NCBI GenBank assembly: GCA_030447725.1
Contig: JAUJOQ010000005.1
Coordinates: forward strand, 150,269-214,268
Length of the DNA stretch: 64,000 nt
Reading direction: 5' to 3'
Source of the DNA: Thermoleophilaceae bacterium
Lineage (GTDB): Bacteria > Actinomycetota > Thermoleophilia > Solirubrobacterales > Thermoleophilaceae
The notes under the pieces were generated by a model. It did not search any database. It was not told the origin of the DNA and saw only the letters and a list, made by a program, of their open reading frames with translations. Every line of letters starts with the position of its first letter. The stretch's first letter is position 1. Shown in pieces: positions 16,883 to 27,943 of the stretch. Both the position numbers and the translations under genes were made by a program.

Positions 16883-18667
16883 ATGGAGAGCGTGACCCCC
16901 GCCGCTTCGGGCACCGGCTCGAAGACCATGGCCGACCTGGCGGCCCTGGCCGCCGAGAAGTACGCCGGCAAGGCAGCCCTGAGGCACAAGGTCGGCGACG
17001 AGTGGGTCGACGTGACCTACGACGACTTCGGCACCGCCGTGCGCGAGACGGGCCTCGGGCTCGTCGACCTCGGTCTCGAGCGGGGCGAGAAGGTGGGAAT
17101 CGTGTCCCACACCCGTCCCGACTGGACCTACGCGCACTTCGGCATCCTCTCCTGCGCCGCCGTATCGGTCTCGGTCTACCAGACCAACTCCGCCGAGGAA
17201 TGCCAGTACGTGCTCGAGCACTCCGAGTCGAAAGCGGTCTTCCTCGAGGACGCCGAGCAGCTCGAGAAGATCCGCGCCGTCCGGGACCGGCTTCCCCTCC
17301 TGGAGCACATCGTCCTGTTCGAAGCGGTCGACGTCGCCGACGACGCGATCACCCTCGACGAGCTGCGCCGCCGCGGCCGGGCCCGCGAGGCTTCCGAACT
17401 GGAGGCCCGTTCGTCGGCGGTGACCAAGGACGACACGTGCATCTACATCTACACCTCTGGGACGACCGGCCCGCCCAAGGGTTGCATCCTCAGCCACGGC
17501 AACTACCGCGACGTGGTGAGCATGTCGGAGTCCCAGGGCGTGCTCGAGGAGGACGACGTCGTCTACCTGTTCCTCCCGCTGGCACACGCCTTCGCGAAGC
17601 TCGTGCAGTTCCTCGCGCTCGACCTGGGCGGGGTGCTGGCGTACTGGGAGAAGGACGCTCAGAAGATCGTCCCCAACCTGATGGAGATCAAGCCCACCTA
17701 CTTCCCGAGCGTGCCGCGGATGTTCGAGAAGATCTACACCCTCGCGACGAGCAGCGCCGAGGATCCCGAGCAGATGCGCAAGGCGGTCGAGGTGGGTGTG
17801 AAGGTCCGCCAGATGCGCGAGGCCGGCGAGGACGTGCCGGCGCAGCTGCAGTCCGGCTTCGACCAGGCCGAGGAGGCGCTCTACAAGAACGTGCGGGCGA
17901 TCTTCGGCGGCAACATCCGCCAGTGCAACACGGGCGCCGCGCCGATCGCCAGGGAGATCCTCGAGTTCTTCTATGCCTGCGGCGTTCCCGTGATGGAGGG
18001 CTACGGGATGACGGAGACCGCGACGGTGGCCACGGTGAACACGCCGGATGCATTCCGGCTCGGCTCGGTCGGCAAGCCGATCCCCCGCATGGAGGCGAAG
18101 GTTGCCGAGGACGGCGAGCTGCTGCTGCGGGGCCCCAACATCTTCGAGGGCTACTACAAGAACGAGGACGCCACCCGGGACACGCTGGTCGACGGCTGGC
18201 TGCACACCGGCGACCTCGGGAAGATCGACGACGACGGCTTCGTCTACATCATCGGCCGCAAGAAGGACATCATCATCACGGCCGGCGGCAAGAACATCAC
18301 GCCCGCCAACCTCGAGAACGGCCTCAAGCAGAACCGCTGGATCTCCCAGGCCGTGGTGATCGGCGACCGCCGTCCCTACCTGGTGGCGCTGATCACGATC
18401 GACCCCGAAGAGGCTCCGGCCTTCGCCGAGCGGCACGGTTTCGCCGTCGAGGACCTGCCGGAGTCAGAGGAGATGCGCGCCGAGGTGCAGGCCGCGGTCG
18501 ACGCGGTCAACGCCACGGTGGGCCCCGTCGAGCAGATCAAGCGGTTCAAGATCCTGCCGCGCGACCTCACGCAGGAGACCGGCGAGCTGACGCCCACGCT
18601 GAAGGTCAAGCGCAACGTGGTGAATGACAAGAACGCCGCCGAGATAGACGCGCTGTACGCCGCGTAG
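16883..18667 (+). CDS. Long-chain fatty-acid--CoA ligase (AMP-forming)
   Basis: 594 residues of the ANL superfamily. The phosphate-binding loop YTSGTTGPPKG (about residue 190), the A5 motif GYGMTETATV, the A7 GWLHTGDLG and hinge region GRKKDIIITAGGKNITP are all intact. The C-terminal domain ends TPTLKVKRN, where K is the catalytic lysine region. The pattern is that of FadD15-type long-chain acyl-CoA synthetases, which activate fatty acids with ATP. It would feed acyl-CoA to the WS/DGAT and desaturase elsewhere in the window. ATG 16883 has no clear ribosome site. Confidence 0.92.
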   Translation: MESVTPAASGTGSKTMADLAALAAEKYAGKAALRHKVGDEWVDVTYDDFGTAVRETGLGLVDLGLERGEKVGIVSHTRPDWTYAHFGILSCAAVSVSVYQTNSAEECQYVLEHSESKAVFLEDAEQLEKIRAVRDRLPLLEHIVLFEAVDVADDAITLDELRRRGRAREASELEARSSAVTKDDTCIYIYTSGTTGPPKGCILSHGNYRDVVSMSESQGVLEEDDVVYLFLPLAHAFAKLVQFLALDLGGVLAYWEKDAQKIVPNLMEIKPTYFPSVPRMFEKIYTLATSSAEDPEQMRKAVEVGVKVRQMREAGEDVPAQLQSGFDQAEEALYKNVRAIFGGNIRQCNTGAAPIAREILEFFYACGVPVMEGYGMTETATVATVNTPDAFRLGSVGKPIPRMEAKVAEDGELLLRGPNIFEGYYKNEDATRDTLVDGWLHTGDLGKIDDDGFVYIIGRKKDIIITAGGKNITPANLENGLKQNRWISQAVVIGDRRPYLVALITIDPEEAPAFAERHGFAVEDLPESEEMRAEVQAAVDAVNATVGPVEQIKRFKILPRDLTQETGELTPTLKVKRNVVNDKNAAEIDALYAA

Positions 18668-18700
18668 CCCCACCTACGCGGTCTGCAGGGCTCGGCGCGA

Positions 18701-19807
18701 CTAAGACCACACCCGCTCAGCGGTGTCCGCCATCAGCGCCAGCTTGCGCCGCTCGTCCTCCACAGTCAAGGCGTTGCCCACCACGGAGGTCGCGAAGCCG
18801 CACTGGGTGCCCACGGCCAGGCGCTCCAGGTCGATCACCTCTGCCGCCTCACGGATGCGGTGCCCGAGCGCGTCCGCGTCCTCGAGCCGCGCCGTCTTGG
18901 TGGTGATCAGCCCGAGCACCACCAGCTTGTCGTCGGGCACCAGACGAAGGGGATCGAAGCCGCCCGAGCGCTCGTCGTCGTACTCGAGCAGCAGGCGCTG
19001 GGCGTGCACGCCCGCGAAGACGGGCCTTGCGATCTCGTCGTAGCCGCCGGCCACCAGCCAGCGGCTGTCCTGGTTGCCTCGGCAGAGGTGGAAGCCGAAC
19101 GTGAGCTCGGGAGCGGCGTCGATCACCGCGTTGTCGGCCTCGATCCCGTAGGAGAGCCACGAGTCCGCACTCCACCCCCGCGCCTCGTAGAAGGCCCGCC
19201 ACTTCGGGTCGACCAGCAGCGGGTAGTGAGGCGCGTCGAGCTGCACGTAGGCGCAGCCCAGCCGGCGCAGCTCTCTCACCTCGTGCTGGAGAATCGACAC
19301 GACGTCCGCCATGAAGTCGTCGAAGCTCGGGTAGGCCGCGCGTGAGCGTTCCGGCACCCAGAGGTTGGCGAAGAGGCTGGGGCTCGGAAGCGTGACCTTG
19401 GCCACCCGCCCGGTGACGGCGCGCAGAAAGGCGAACTCCTCGGCCGCCAGGCTGCGACGGCGCTCGAGCGGCCGCACCACGGCCATCTGCGCGGGCCGCT
19501 CGACGGTCTTGTCGCCGAGCTCCTCGGAGTGCCAGTCGCCCCAGAGCCACGCGTCGATGCTCACGCCCTCGACGCCGTCCACCGCGGCGGTCAGCTCGGA
19601 CTGGAAGGACTCCCGCCGCAGCTCGCCGTCGGTGACCACCGGGCAGCCGGCGTCCTCCTGCAGGCGCACGACCTCCCGCACGGCTGCATCCTCGGCGGCC
19701 TTCAGCCCCGCCGCGTCCAGGTTGCCCGCGGCGTGGGCGGCCCGGGCCTCGAGCAGTTCCGGCGGGCGGAGAAGGCTGCCGACGTGGTCGGCCCGAGCCT
19801 CGACCAT
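18701..19807 (-). CDS. MetE C-terminal-domain-like methyltransferase (cobalamin-independent methionine synthase family)
   Basis: 368 residues forming one TIM barrel homologous to the C-terminal half of MetE. Start DHVGSLLRPPELL, then VVTDGELRRESF, the zinc-binding HLCRGN (histidine and cysteine) and the second cysteine in GTQCGFA are preserved, so a zinc-thiolate centre is expected. Stand-alone members of this family transfer methyl groups in methionine or organosulfur metabolism, and this one may not use folate. The patatin gene precedes it by 12 bp on the same strand. Confidence 0.85.
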   Translation of the reverse strand: MVEARADHVGSLLRPPELLEARAAHAAGNLDAAGLKAAEDAAVREVVRLQEDAGCPVVTDGELRRESFQSELTAAVDGVEGVSIDAWLWGDWHSEELGDKTVERPAQMAVVRPLERRRSLAAEEFAFLRAVTGRVAKVTLPSPSLFANLWVPERSRAAYPSFDDFMADVVSILQHEVRELRRLGCAYVQLDAPHYPLLVDPKWRAFYEARGWSADSWLSYGIEADNAVIDAAPELTFGFHLCRGNQDSRWLVAGGYDEIARPVFAGVHAQRLLLEYDDERSGGFDPLRLVPDDKLVVLGLITTKTARLEDADALGHRIREAAEVIDLERLAVGTQCGFATSVVGNALTVEDERRKLALMADTAERVWS

Positions 19808-19819
19808 GGGGCGGACTCT

Positions 19820-21106
19820 CTATGCCCCTTCGGACTGCCGCAGCAAAGCGCCCGTCGTCTGTTCGAGGATCCGCCGCCAGGCCGCCGTCTTCTCGGGCTC
19901 GGACTCGAACCTTCGCACCACCTTGCGCACTCGGGTGGCGGAGATCTCGATGCCGTGCCTGGCGCAAACGGTCTTGAGGGTGTCGTAGTCCTGCGCCAGC
20001 CTGAGGGTCACCGACTCGAAGCCGTGGCGCGCGATCTCCACGCGCTTCGCGAAGTTCATCACGTTCGTCGCGAACATCAGCTCGTCGTTGGGGTCGGGCT
20101 CGATGAGGATGATGTCGACCCCGGGATACTTCTCCTTCCAGTGGGTCACCGCCTCGTGCAGTCGCTGATGGGCCAGCAGCTTGAAGGTCTGGTAGCCGAT
20201 CTGCGGGAATCCCATGTCGGCCACCCGCCGAACGCGGCTGCCCAGCATGGTGGGGATCACCTTCTGGAAGTCGTTCACGTACGGCACCAGAGGGTTGACC
20301 ACGATCACGAACTCGGCGCCCCGCTCCACGGCGATGTCGACGTTGGTGGTCGACCGGATGCCGCCGTCGACCAGCTGCCGGCCCTTGATCTCGACCGGCT
20401 TGTAGAGCATCGGCAGCGCCGTGGACGCGGCCACGGAGCGCGCGATGGGCACGTCGTCCCACCCCTCGCCGCCCAGCACGATGCGCTCGCATGTGTCGAG
20501 GTCGGTGGCCGTGAGGTAGAGCTCTGAGCCGAGCAGGCGGAAGTCGTTGGTGCGGTCGGGGTCGTCCAGCACGGACTCGAGGTACTGCTGGATCGAGGTC
20601 CCGTCGTACATGCCCGACGGCAGGCTCTCGGCGAACCCGACGGCCAGGTCGATCATCGAGAGCTGGCCGAAGTGGGTCACGAAATTTCGGGCCACCCCCA
20701 TCAGCTTCAGCGGCAGCAACGCGGCGCTCTGGGCGAACTCGAGGTAGTTGGGCCGCATGAGGGAGCCGCGGCCCAGATCCTTGAAGGGCGTGGGCACCTT
20801 CTGGTTGACCACCCGCATCATCTCCTCGGGGGTCACGCCGTTGGCCACCATGCTGCTCACGAAGGAGCCCGCGCTGGTGCCCACGTACACGTCGAACTGG
20901 TTGACCGTGCGGTTCACCGCCAGCAGGTCGAGCGCCCGCAGCGCGCCGATCTCGTACACGCCGCCGGTGAACCCCCCTCCACCGAGCACCAGCGCCGTCC
21001 GCGAGCTGCGGCGCCTGCGCCGCGCGGGCTTGCCGACCGTCTTGCGGACCTTGGCAGACGGCTTGCGGAGCTTGACGACTTCGCCCATAGGACCATTATC
21101 GGGCAT
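19820..21106 (-). CDS. Patatin-like phospholipase (serine-aspartate lipase fold)
   Basis: 428 residues. After a basic N-terminus come the oxyanion loop VLGGGGFTGG, nucleophile elbow GTSAGS (about residue 85) and the aspartate of DGGIRS, which form the Ser-Asp dyad of patatins. The 130 residues after the catalytic domain are helical and specific to an actinobacterial subgroup. Such enzymes release fatty acids from phospho- or neutral lipids. Same strand as the MetE-like gene, 12 bp apart; divergent from the carboxypeptidase gene. Confidence 0.9.
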   Translation of the reverse strand: MPDNGPMGEVVKLRKPSAKVRKTVGKPARRRRRSSRTALVLGGGGFTGGVYEIGALRALDLLAVNRTVNQFDVYVGTSAGSFVSSMVANGVTPEEMMRVVNQKVPTPFKDLGRGSLMRPNYLEFAQSAALLPLKLMGVARNFVTHFGQLSMIDLAVGFAESLPSGMYDGTSIQQYLESVLDDPDRTNDFRLLGSELYLTATDLDTCERIVLGGEGWDDVPIARSVAASTALPMLYKPVEIKGRQLVDGGIRSTTNVDIAVERGAEFVIVVNPLVPYVNDFQKVIPTMLGSRVRRVADMGFPQIGYQTFKLLAHQRLHEAVTHWKEKYPGVDIILIEPDPNDELMFATNVMNFAKRVEIARHGFESVTLRLAQDYDTLKTVCARHGIEISATRVRKVVRRFESEPEKTAAWRRILEQTTGALLRQSEGA

Positions 21107-21149
21107 CGCCCCACCGCACCGTGACTTCCCCTACGGTGTTCTGCTCCCC

Positions 21150-22415
21150 ATGATCCGGCCCACCCGCATCCGGGCGGCGATCCTGCTCGGCCTCGCCTGC
21201 CTGGCATGTACCGCCCCGTCCGCCGGCGCCGCCGGGCCGTCGGCCGGCGCGGCAGCGCTGCGCGACGATCTGGCCGGCTCCATGCGCTCCGCCGGCTCTG
21301 CCTCCAGCGCCTTCGTGCAGAACGCGACAACGGGCAAGGTGGTCTTTCGCTGGAGGCACGCCCGGCCGAGGATCCTGGCCTCGAACACCAAGCTCTACAC
21401 CACTTCGACTGCACTCGCGCGGTTCGGCACCGAAGGACGCCTGCACACCGATGTAAGGGGGGACGGGGAGCTGTCAGACGACGGCGTCTACGACGGCAAC
21501 CTCTATCTGGTGGGCGGTGGCGATCCCACCTTCGGCAGCCGCCGCTTCGCGCGCCGCGCATACGGCAGCCTCGCCAGCGTGGAATCACTGGCCGCCAAGC
21601 TCGACCGAGCCGGGATCGAGCGGGTGAGCGGTCGCATCGTCGGCGACGAGTCGCGCTTCGACTCCCTGCGCGGCGGCCCTGAGTCCGGTTACGCCACCTC
21701 GCCCTACGTCGGACCGCTCAGCGCGCTCGGCTACAACCGCGGGTTGGGCGATGAGAGCGGGCGCAGCTTCCAGGCCGACCCGCCGTCCTTTGGCGCGGCT
21801 CGTCTTGACGCGGCCCTCGCACGTCGCGCCATACGGGTCCGAGGTGCGCCCCGCGCGGGCCGGCGGCCAGGCGGCACGGATTTGATCGCGGTCGTCCGGT
21901 CGCCGACGATGGCGCGGCTGGCGCAGCTCACCAACAAACCCTCGGACAACTACTTCGCAGAGATGCTGGTCAAGGACCTGGCGATGCAGGTCGACGGGCG
22001 CGGCACCACTGCGCGTGGAGCGGCTCTAGCTGCGGGGTTTGCCCGGCGACTCGGCGCGGCCGCCGCTTCCCTGGCGGACGGCTCGGGGCTGTCGCGTGGC
22101 AACCGGGCCTCCCCCGTCCGAGTTGCCCAGCTGCTGCTCGCCCTGCGCGAGCGCGACGAGTTTCCGGCGTTCTTCGACTCACTCTCGATCGCCGGCCGTG
22201 ACGGCACGCTGGGCACCCGGATGCGCGGCGGTCCCGCCAGGGGCAACTGTCGCGGCAAGACCGGCACCCTGTCCAACGTCTCGGCGGTCTCCGGCTACTG
22301 CCGCGCGCGCTCCGGTCAGGTGTATGTGTTCTCGATACTGATGAACGGCGTGAACCCCTACGGGGCGCGCAACCTCCAGGACGGCATGCTGCAGGCCATC
22401 GCCGGCATGCGCTGA
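21150..22415 (+). CDS. dacB: D-alanyl-D-alanine carboxypeptidase/endopeptidase (PBP4, peptidase family S13)
   Basis: 421 residues. Signal peptide (AAILLGLACLACTAPSAGAA) then the low-molecular-mass penicillin-binding fold with SNTK as the SxxK nucleophile tetrad, SDN as the SxN triad and KTG in GKTGTLSNVSA. The family trims or cuts peptidoglycan cross-links in the cell wall. The length is shorter than E. coli PBP4, so the extra domains are reduced. ATG 21150 is followed at once by the signal peptide; upstream ATGs in the open frame are non-coding. Confidence 0.92.
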   Translation: MIRPTRIRAAILLGLACLACTAPSAGAAGPSAGAAALRDDLAGSMRSAGSASSAFVQNATTGKVVFRWRHARPRILASNTKLYTTSTALARFGTEGRLHTDVRGDGELSDDGVYDGNLYLVGGGDPTFGSRRFARRAYGSLASVESLAAKLDRAGIERVSGRIVGDESRFDSLRGGPESGYATSPYVGPLSALGYNRGLGDESGRSFQADPPSFGAARLDAALARRAIRVRGAPRAGRRPGGTDLIAVVRSPTMARLAQLTNKPSDNYFAEMLVKDLAMQVDGRGTTARGAALAAGFARRLGAAAASLADGSGLSRGNRASPVRVAQLLLALRERDEFPAFFDSLSIAGRDGTLGTRMRGGPARGNCRGKTGTLSNVSAVSGYCRARSGQVYVFSILMNGVNPYGARNLQDGMLQAIAGMR

Positions 22416-22501
22416 GACCGTCGCCGTCTCGTAGTCAAGCCGTCGCCAAACCGTTGCCGAGCGCCGTCTCCCGTGCCGGCGGTCATGTCACAATGGCCTT
22501 G

Positions 22502-22774
22502 ATGGACGAGGATCCCCGCGACGAGAGCCGTCAGTTCATGCGTGAGCTGATACTCCGCTTCGAGCGATCATTTCAAGAGGTGAGTCGCTCGATCGCGAGC
22601 AACACGCGTGCCGTCGAGCAGGTCGAGATGTCGCTGCGAAAGTTGAATCGCGAGATCGACGAGCATCGGCTGGAGTTCCGAGCCGAGTACGAAGCACAGC
22701 GCGGTACCCTGCTCGCGATCCTTGACCGGTTGGACCGCCTCAACGGCAACGGGGGCGCGGCTCCGGCTGCATAG
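22502..22774 (+). CDS. Small coiled-coil hypothetical protein
   Basis: 90 residues, highly charged, with predicted coiled-coil heptads over FMRELILRFERSFQEVSRSI and VEMSLRKLNREIDEHRLEF, ending in a flexible GNGGAAPAA tail. No known domain. CACAAT lies 7 nt before ATG 22502, so a leaderless start there is preferred to ATG 22493. Convergent with ligA, 20 bp between stops. Confidence 0.6.
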   Translation: MDEDPRDESRQFMRELILRFERSFQEVSRSIASNTRAVEQVEMSLRKLNREIDEHRLEFRAEYEAQRGTLLAILDRLDRLNGNGGAAPAA

Positions 22775-22794
22775 CCACGCCGCGGGGCGCGACC

Positions 22795-25637
<2,843 letters not shown>

Positions 25638-25681
25638 CGGACCACGAGGATAGTCGCGCGCAGAGGGCTCAGCGTGACGAA

Positions 25682-26401
25682 TCAGTACCTGACTCGCTCC
25701 AGATAGAGCCCGTGCGCCGGAGCGGCGTCTGCGGCCTCGATCCGGGCCCTGCCCTGCAGAAGATCGGCAAAGCCATCGACGGTCACCCGCCCGACGCCGG
25801 TCCGCAGCATGGTGCCCACCAGGGTCCGCACCATCCGGCGCAGGAAGGCGTCGGCCTCTATCCCGAAGGCCAGGACCCCGTCGCCCTCGTCCTGCCATTG
25901 CGCGTTGAGCACCTTGCGGTGGAAGTGCCTGTGCGTCGTCCTGGTAAGCGTGAAGGCGGTGAAGTCGTGCGTGCCGGTCAGCAGCTGGGCGCACCCGTCA
26001 AGAGCCCGGCGGTCGATCCGATGGCGCCAGTGGTAGGAGCGGTCGCGCTCGAACACGCGCGCAAAGCGGCCGGTGAGCACCCTGTATCGGTAGGTGCGCG
26101 AGACCGCGTCGTGGCGCGCGTCGAAGCCGTCGGGCGCCGCTTCGCTGGACAGCACGCGCACGTCGGGCGGCAGGACGCCGTTCAACGAATGGGCATCGGC
26201 CGGCTCTCCGGCGTGGCTTGCCACCTGGCCCCGGGCGTGGACGCCGGCGTCGGTCCGGCCGGCCACCGTGAGCTCGACCTCCGACCTGCGCACCCGTGCG
26301 ATCGCCTGCTCGAGCTCGCCCTGCACCGTGCGCCTGCCCGGCTGGCGGGCCCATCCGGAGAAGCCGGTGCCGTCGTACTCGATCAGCAGCCGGGCGGTCA
26401 G
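25682..26401 (-). CDS. truA: tRNA pseudouridine(38-40) synthase TruA, apparent CTG start
   Basis: 239 residues from the chosen start. The family start ARLLIEYDGTGFSGWARQP, catalytic aspartate in AGRTDAGVHA, SRTYRYRVL and the C-terminal AFLRRMVRTLVGTML are intact; TruA converts U38-40 of many tRNAs to pseudouridine. No ATG, GTG or TTG precedes the conserved N-terminus: the codons are GTA GTC CTG ACC GCC. CTG 26401 gives the expected (M)TARLL and begins 2 nt after the TAG of the methyltransferase gene, so stop-restart coupling is likely. The nearest canonical start is a GTG about 30 codons upstream within that gene. Confidence 0.9.
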   Translation of the reverse strand: MTARLLIEYDGTGFSGWARQPGRRTVQGELEQAIARVRRSEVELTVAGRTDAGVHARGQVASHAGEPADAHSLNGVLPPDVRVLSSEAAPDGFDARHDAVSRTYRYRVLTGRFARVFERDRSYHWRHRIDRRALDGCAQLLTGTHDFTAFTLTRTTHRHFHRKVLNAQWQDEGDGVLAFGIEADAFLRRMVRTLVGTMLRTGVGRVTVDGFADLLQGRARIEAADAAPAHGLYLERVRY

Positions 26402-26403
26402 GA

Positions 26404-27207
26404 CTACCCGCGCCGGCGCCCGACGATCAGCAGGTAGTGCGCGTCGACCTCGAAGGGGCCGTCGCCGCCGGCCCACCCGCGCGCTATCTCCACCAGCTTC
26501 TCGTACATCTCCGCGTAGCGGTCGGGCGGCATGTTGGCCTTGGCGGCGGCCTGCATGGGGGCGTGGCGCTCCATCGTTGCCATGAAGTCCTCCGGTGAGT
26601 CGGCCGCCCAGGGCAGCGTTGCCCGCTCGAACTCGATCGAGTTGGCCAGACCGTCGAAGCGTTCGCGCACCGTATCCTCCTCGGCCCACTGCTCGAGGCG
26701 CGGAAAGTCGTCCGGAACCGGCGGGCCGTAACTGCGGGTGAGCCGGAACATGTCGTAGGTGGGCCCTTCCGGGCACCAGGCGGTCATGCCCACCGTGTTG
26801 CCCGGGCGCACGACGCGGAACATCTCCTCGGCCGCCACGCGCGGCCGCGGCGCGATCATGGCCCCGAACACCGATCCCACGCAATCGAAGCGCCCGTCGT
26901 CGAAGGGCAGATCCTCCACGTCCGCCTCTACCCATTCGATGTCGTAGCCCTCGGCGTCGGTGCGGGCGCGGCCCTTCTCGACCATGCCCGGGGCGATGTC
27001 GGAGGCCACGACGCGGGCGCCCTCGTCGGCACACACCACCGCGAAGTTGCCATCCCCCGCGGCCACGTCGAGCACCTCCTGGCCGGCCGACACGGCACAG
27101 GCGTCGGCGAGCCTCTGCGCGGCCGGGCGCAGCATCCACGACAGCCCGCTGTACTCGCCCATGCTCCAGCCGGTGCGGGCCTGCTCCTTGATCTTGGCCA
27201 AGTCCAC
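26404..27207 (-). CDS. Class I SAM-dependent methyltransferase
   Basis: 267 residues. SAM-binding motif I is VLDVAAGDGNFAV, followed by DIAPGMVEK and the acidic loop WVEADVEDLPFDDGRFD, matching UbiE/Coq5-like methyltransferases. The substrate is not apparent. Start GTG 27207 is supported by a TAGGCT box exactly 7 nt upstream with no ribosome site; the open frame continues 55 codons further but overlaps the HIRAN promoter region. It is followed immediately by truA. Confidence 0.85.
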   Translation of the reverse strand: MDLAKIKEQARTGWSMGEYSGLSWMLRPAAQRLADACAVSAGQEVLDVAAGDGNFAVVCADEGARVVASDIAPGMVEKGRARTDAEGYDIEWVEADVEDLPFDDGRFDCVGSVFGAMIAPRPRVAAEEMFRVVRPGNTVGMTAWCPEGPTYDMFRLTRSYGPPVPDDFPRLEQWAEEDTVRERFDGLANSIEFERATLPWAADSPEDFMATMERHAPMQAAAKANMPPDRYAEMYEKLVEIARGWAGGDGPFEVDAHYLLIVGRRRG

Positions 27208-27214
27208 TGGTGCC

Positions 27215-27220
27215 AGCCTA
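27215..27220 (-). promoter_or_regulatory. -10 box (TAGGCT) of leaderless promoter for methyltransferase-truA
   Basis: On the minus strand TAGGCT, 7 nt, then GTG 27207. It points away from the TACGCT box of the HIRAN gene at 27319-27324, so a divergent promoter pair occupies about 125 bp. Confidence 0.5.
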
Positions 27221-27318
27221 TCCGCAGCCGGGGGCCCGACGCCAGCCGACGCGGAGGCCCGGAGTGCTATGCCGTCGAAGACCTTGCCCATCGCCAGGCT
27301 GAGACCAGCGCCGTGCTC

Positions 27319-27324
27319 TACGCT
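27319..27324 (+). promoter_or_regulatory. -10 box (TACGCT) of leaderless promoter for the HIRAN gene
   Basis: TACGCT, 7 nt, then GTG 27332. Same hexamer as upstream of the NUDIX gene. It argues that the broken HIRAN gene still has, or recently had, a working promoter. Confidence 0.45.
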
Positions 27325-27331
27325 CGCCGCC

Positions 27332-27727
27332 GTGTCCCGGTCGACCGTTCTGCGTGGCGGCGAGTTGGTCAACGTGGCCGGCGAGTCGCACTAGCAGGAG
27401 GCGCTGCGCGAGCTGGCGGGCGCCGACGGCAGCGATCCCGTGCGGATCGAGGCGGAGGCCGCGCTGGTGCCCGAGCCCGACAACCCGCACGACCCCAACG
27501 CGGTGATGGTCCAGATCGGCGAGCGGCTGGTGGGCTACCTGCCGCGCGACACGGCGGTGGCCTACGGGCCGATGCTGGCCGCCGTGGCGGCGCGCGGCCG
27601 GACGGCGGCGTGCGAGGCGATGATCGCCGCGCGCGGCGGCGCGGACGCTGTGCTCGGCGTCTTCCTCAGGCTGCCGGCGCCAGACGATCCGGCGTACCTG
27701 GCGCCGCTCCGCCGGGGGGCGTTCTAG
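27332..27727 (+). pseudogene. HIRAN-domain protein interrupted by an in-frame TAG
   Basis: One frame runs from GTG 27332 to 27727 and encodes a HIRAN domain: ELVNVAGESH, then TAG at 27392-27394, then QEALRELAG and further LVPEPDNPHDPNAVMV and GYLPRD. In HIRAN proteins the GES is followed by an aromatic residue and Q, so the amber codon most simply replaces a TAC tyrosine codon. Both sides of the stop are conserved. HIRAN domains bind 3' DNA ends and occur in helicases and stand-alone proteins. A product from internal GTG 27440 would lack the first strands. Recent nonsense mutation, readthrough, or one base error. Confidence 0.8.
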
Positions 27728-27808
27728 GAACGCGGCTGGGTATGACGGTCAGGGCCGGGTGGAGGGCGGCTAACCCGACAGACCCCTTGCCCCCACGGGG
27801 GGTTGTAC

Positions 27809-27878
27809 GGGAAACCCGCCCCATACGCGGATAAACCGACCAACCCCTCCACGCCGGAGGGGGTTAGTTGGGTTTCCC
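27809..27878. terminator. Compound dyad between convergent HIRAN and patatin genes
   Basis: GGGAAACCC (27809-27817) pairs with GGGTTTCCC (27870-27878). Inside, AACCCCTCC and GGAGGGGGTT form a second strong stem around ACGCC. A smaller CCCCC-AC-GGGGG hairpin lies at 27790-27802. The 216-bp space holds no gene. Symmetry suits a bidirectional terminator. Confidence 0.5.
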
Positions 27879-27943
27879 GCCTGCGCCCGGCCCTCTTTGC
27901 CCTACCCGGCCCAGACGAGCTCCGGCCCGACCGGGCAACTCGA

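Noticed and set aside
18849..20492. 547-codon minus frame overlapping the MetE-like and patatin genes
   Set aside because: Off-frame reading of two well-supported genes on the same strand.
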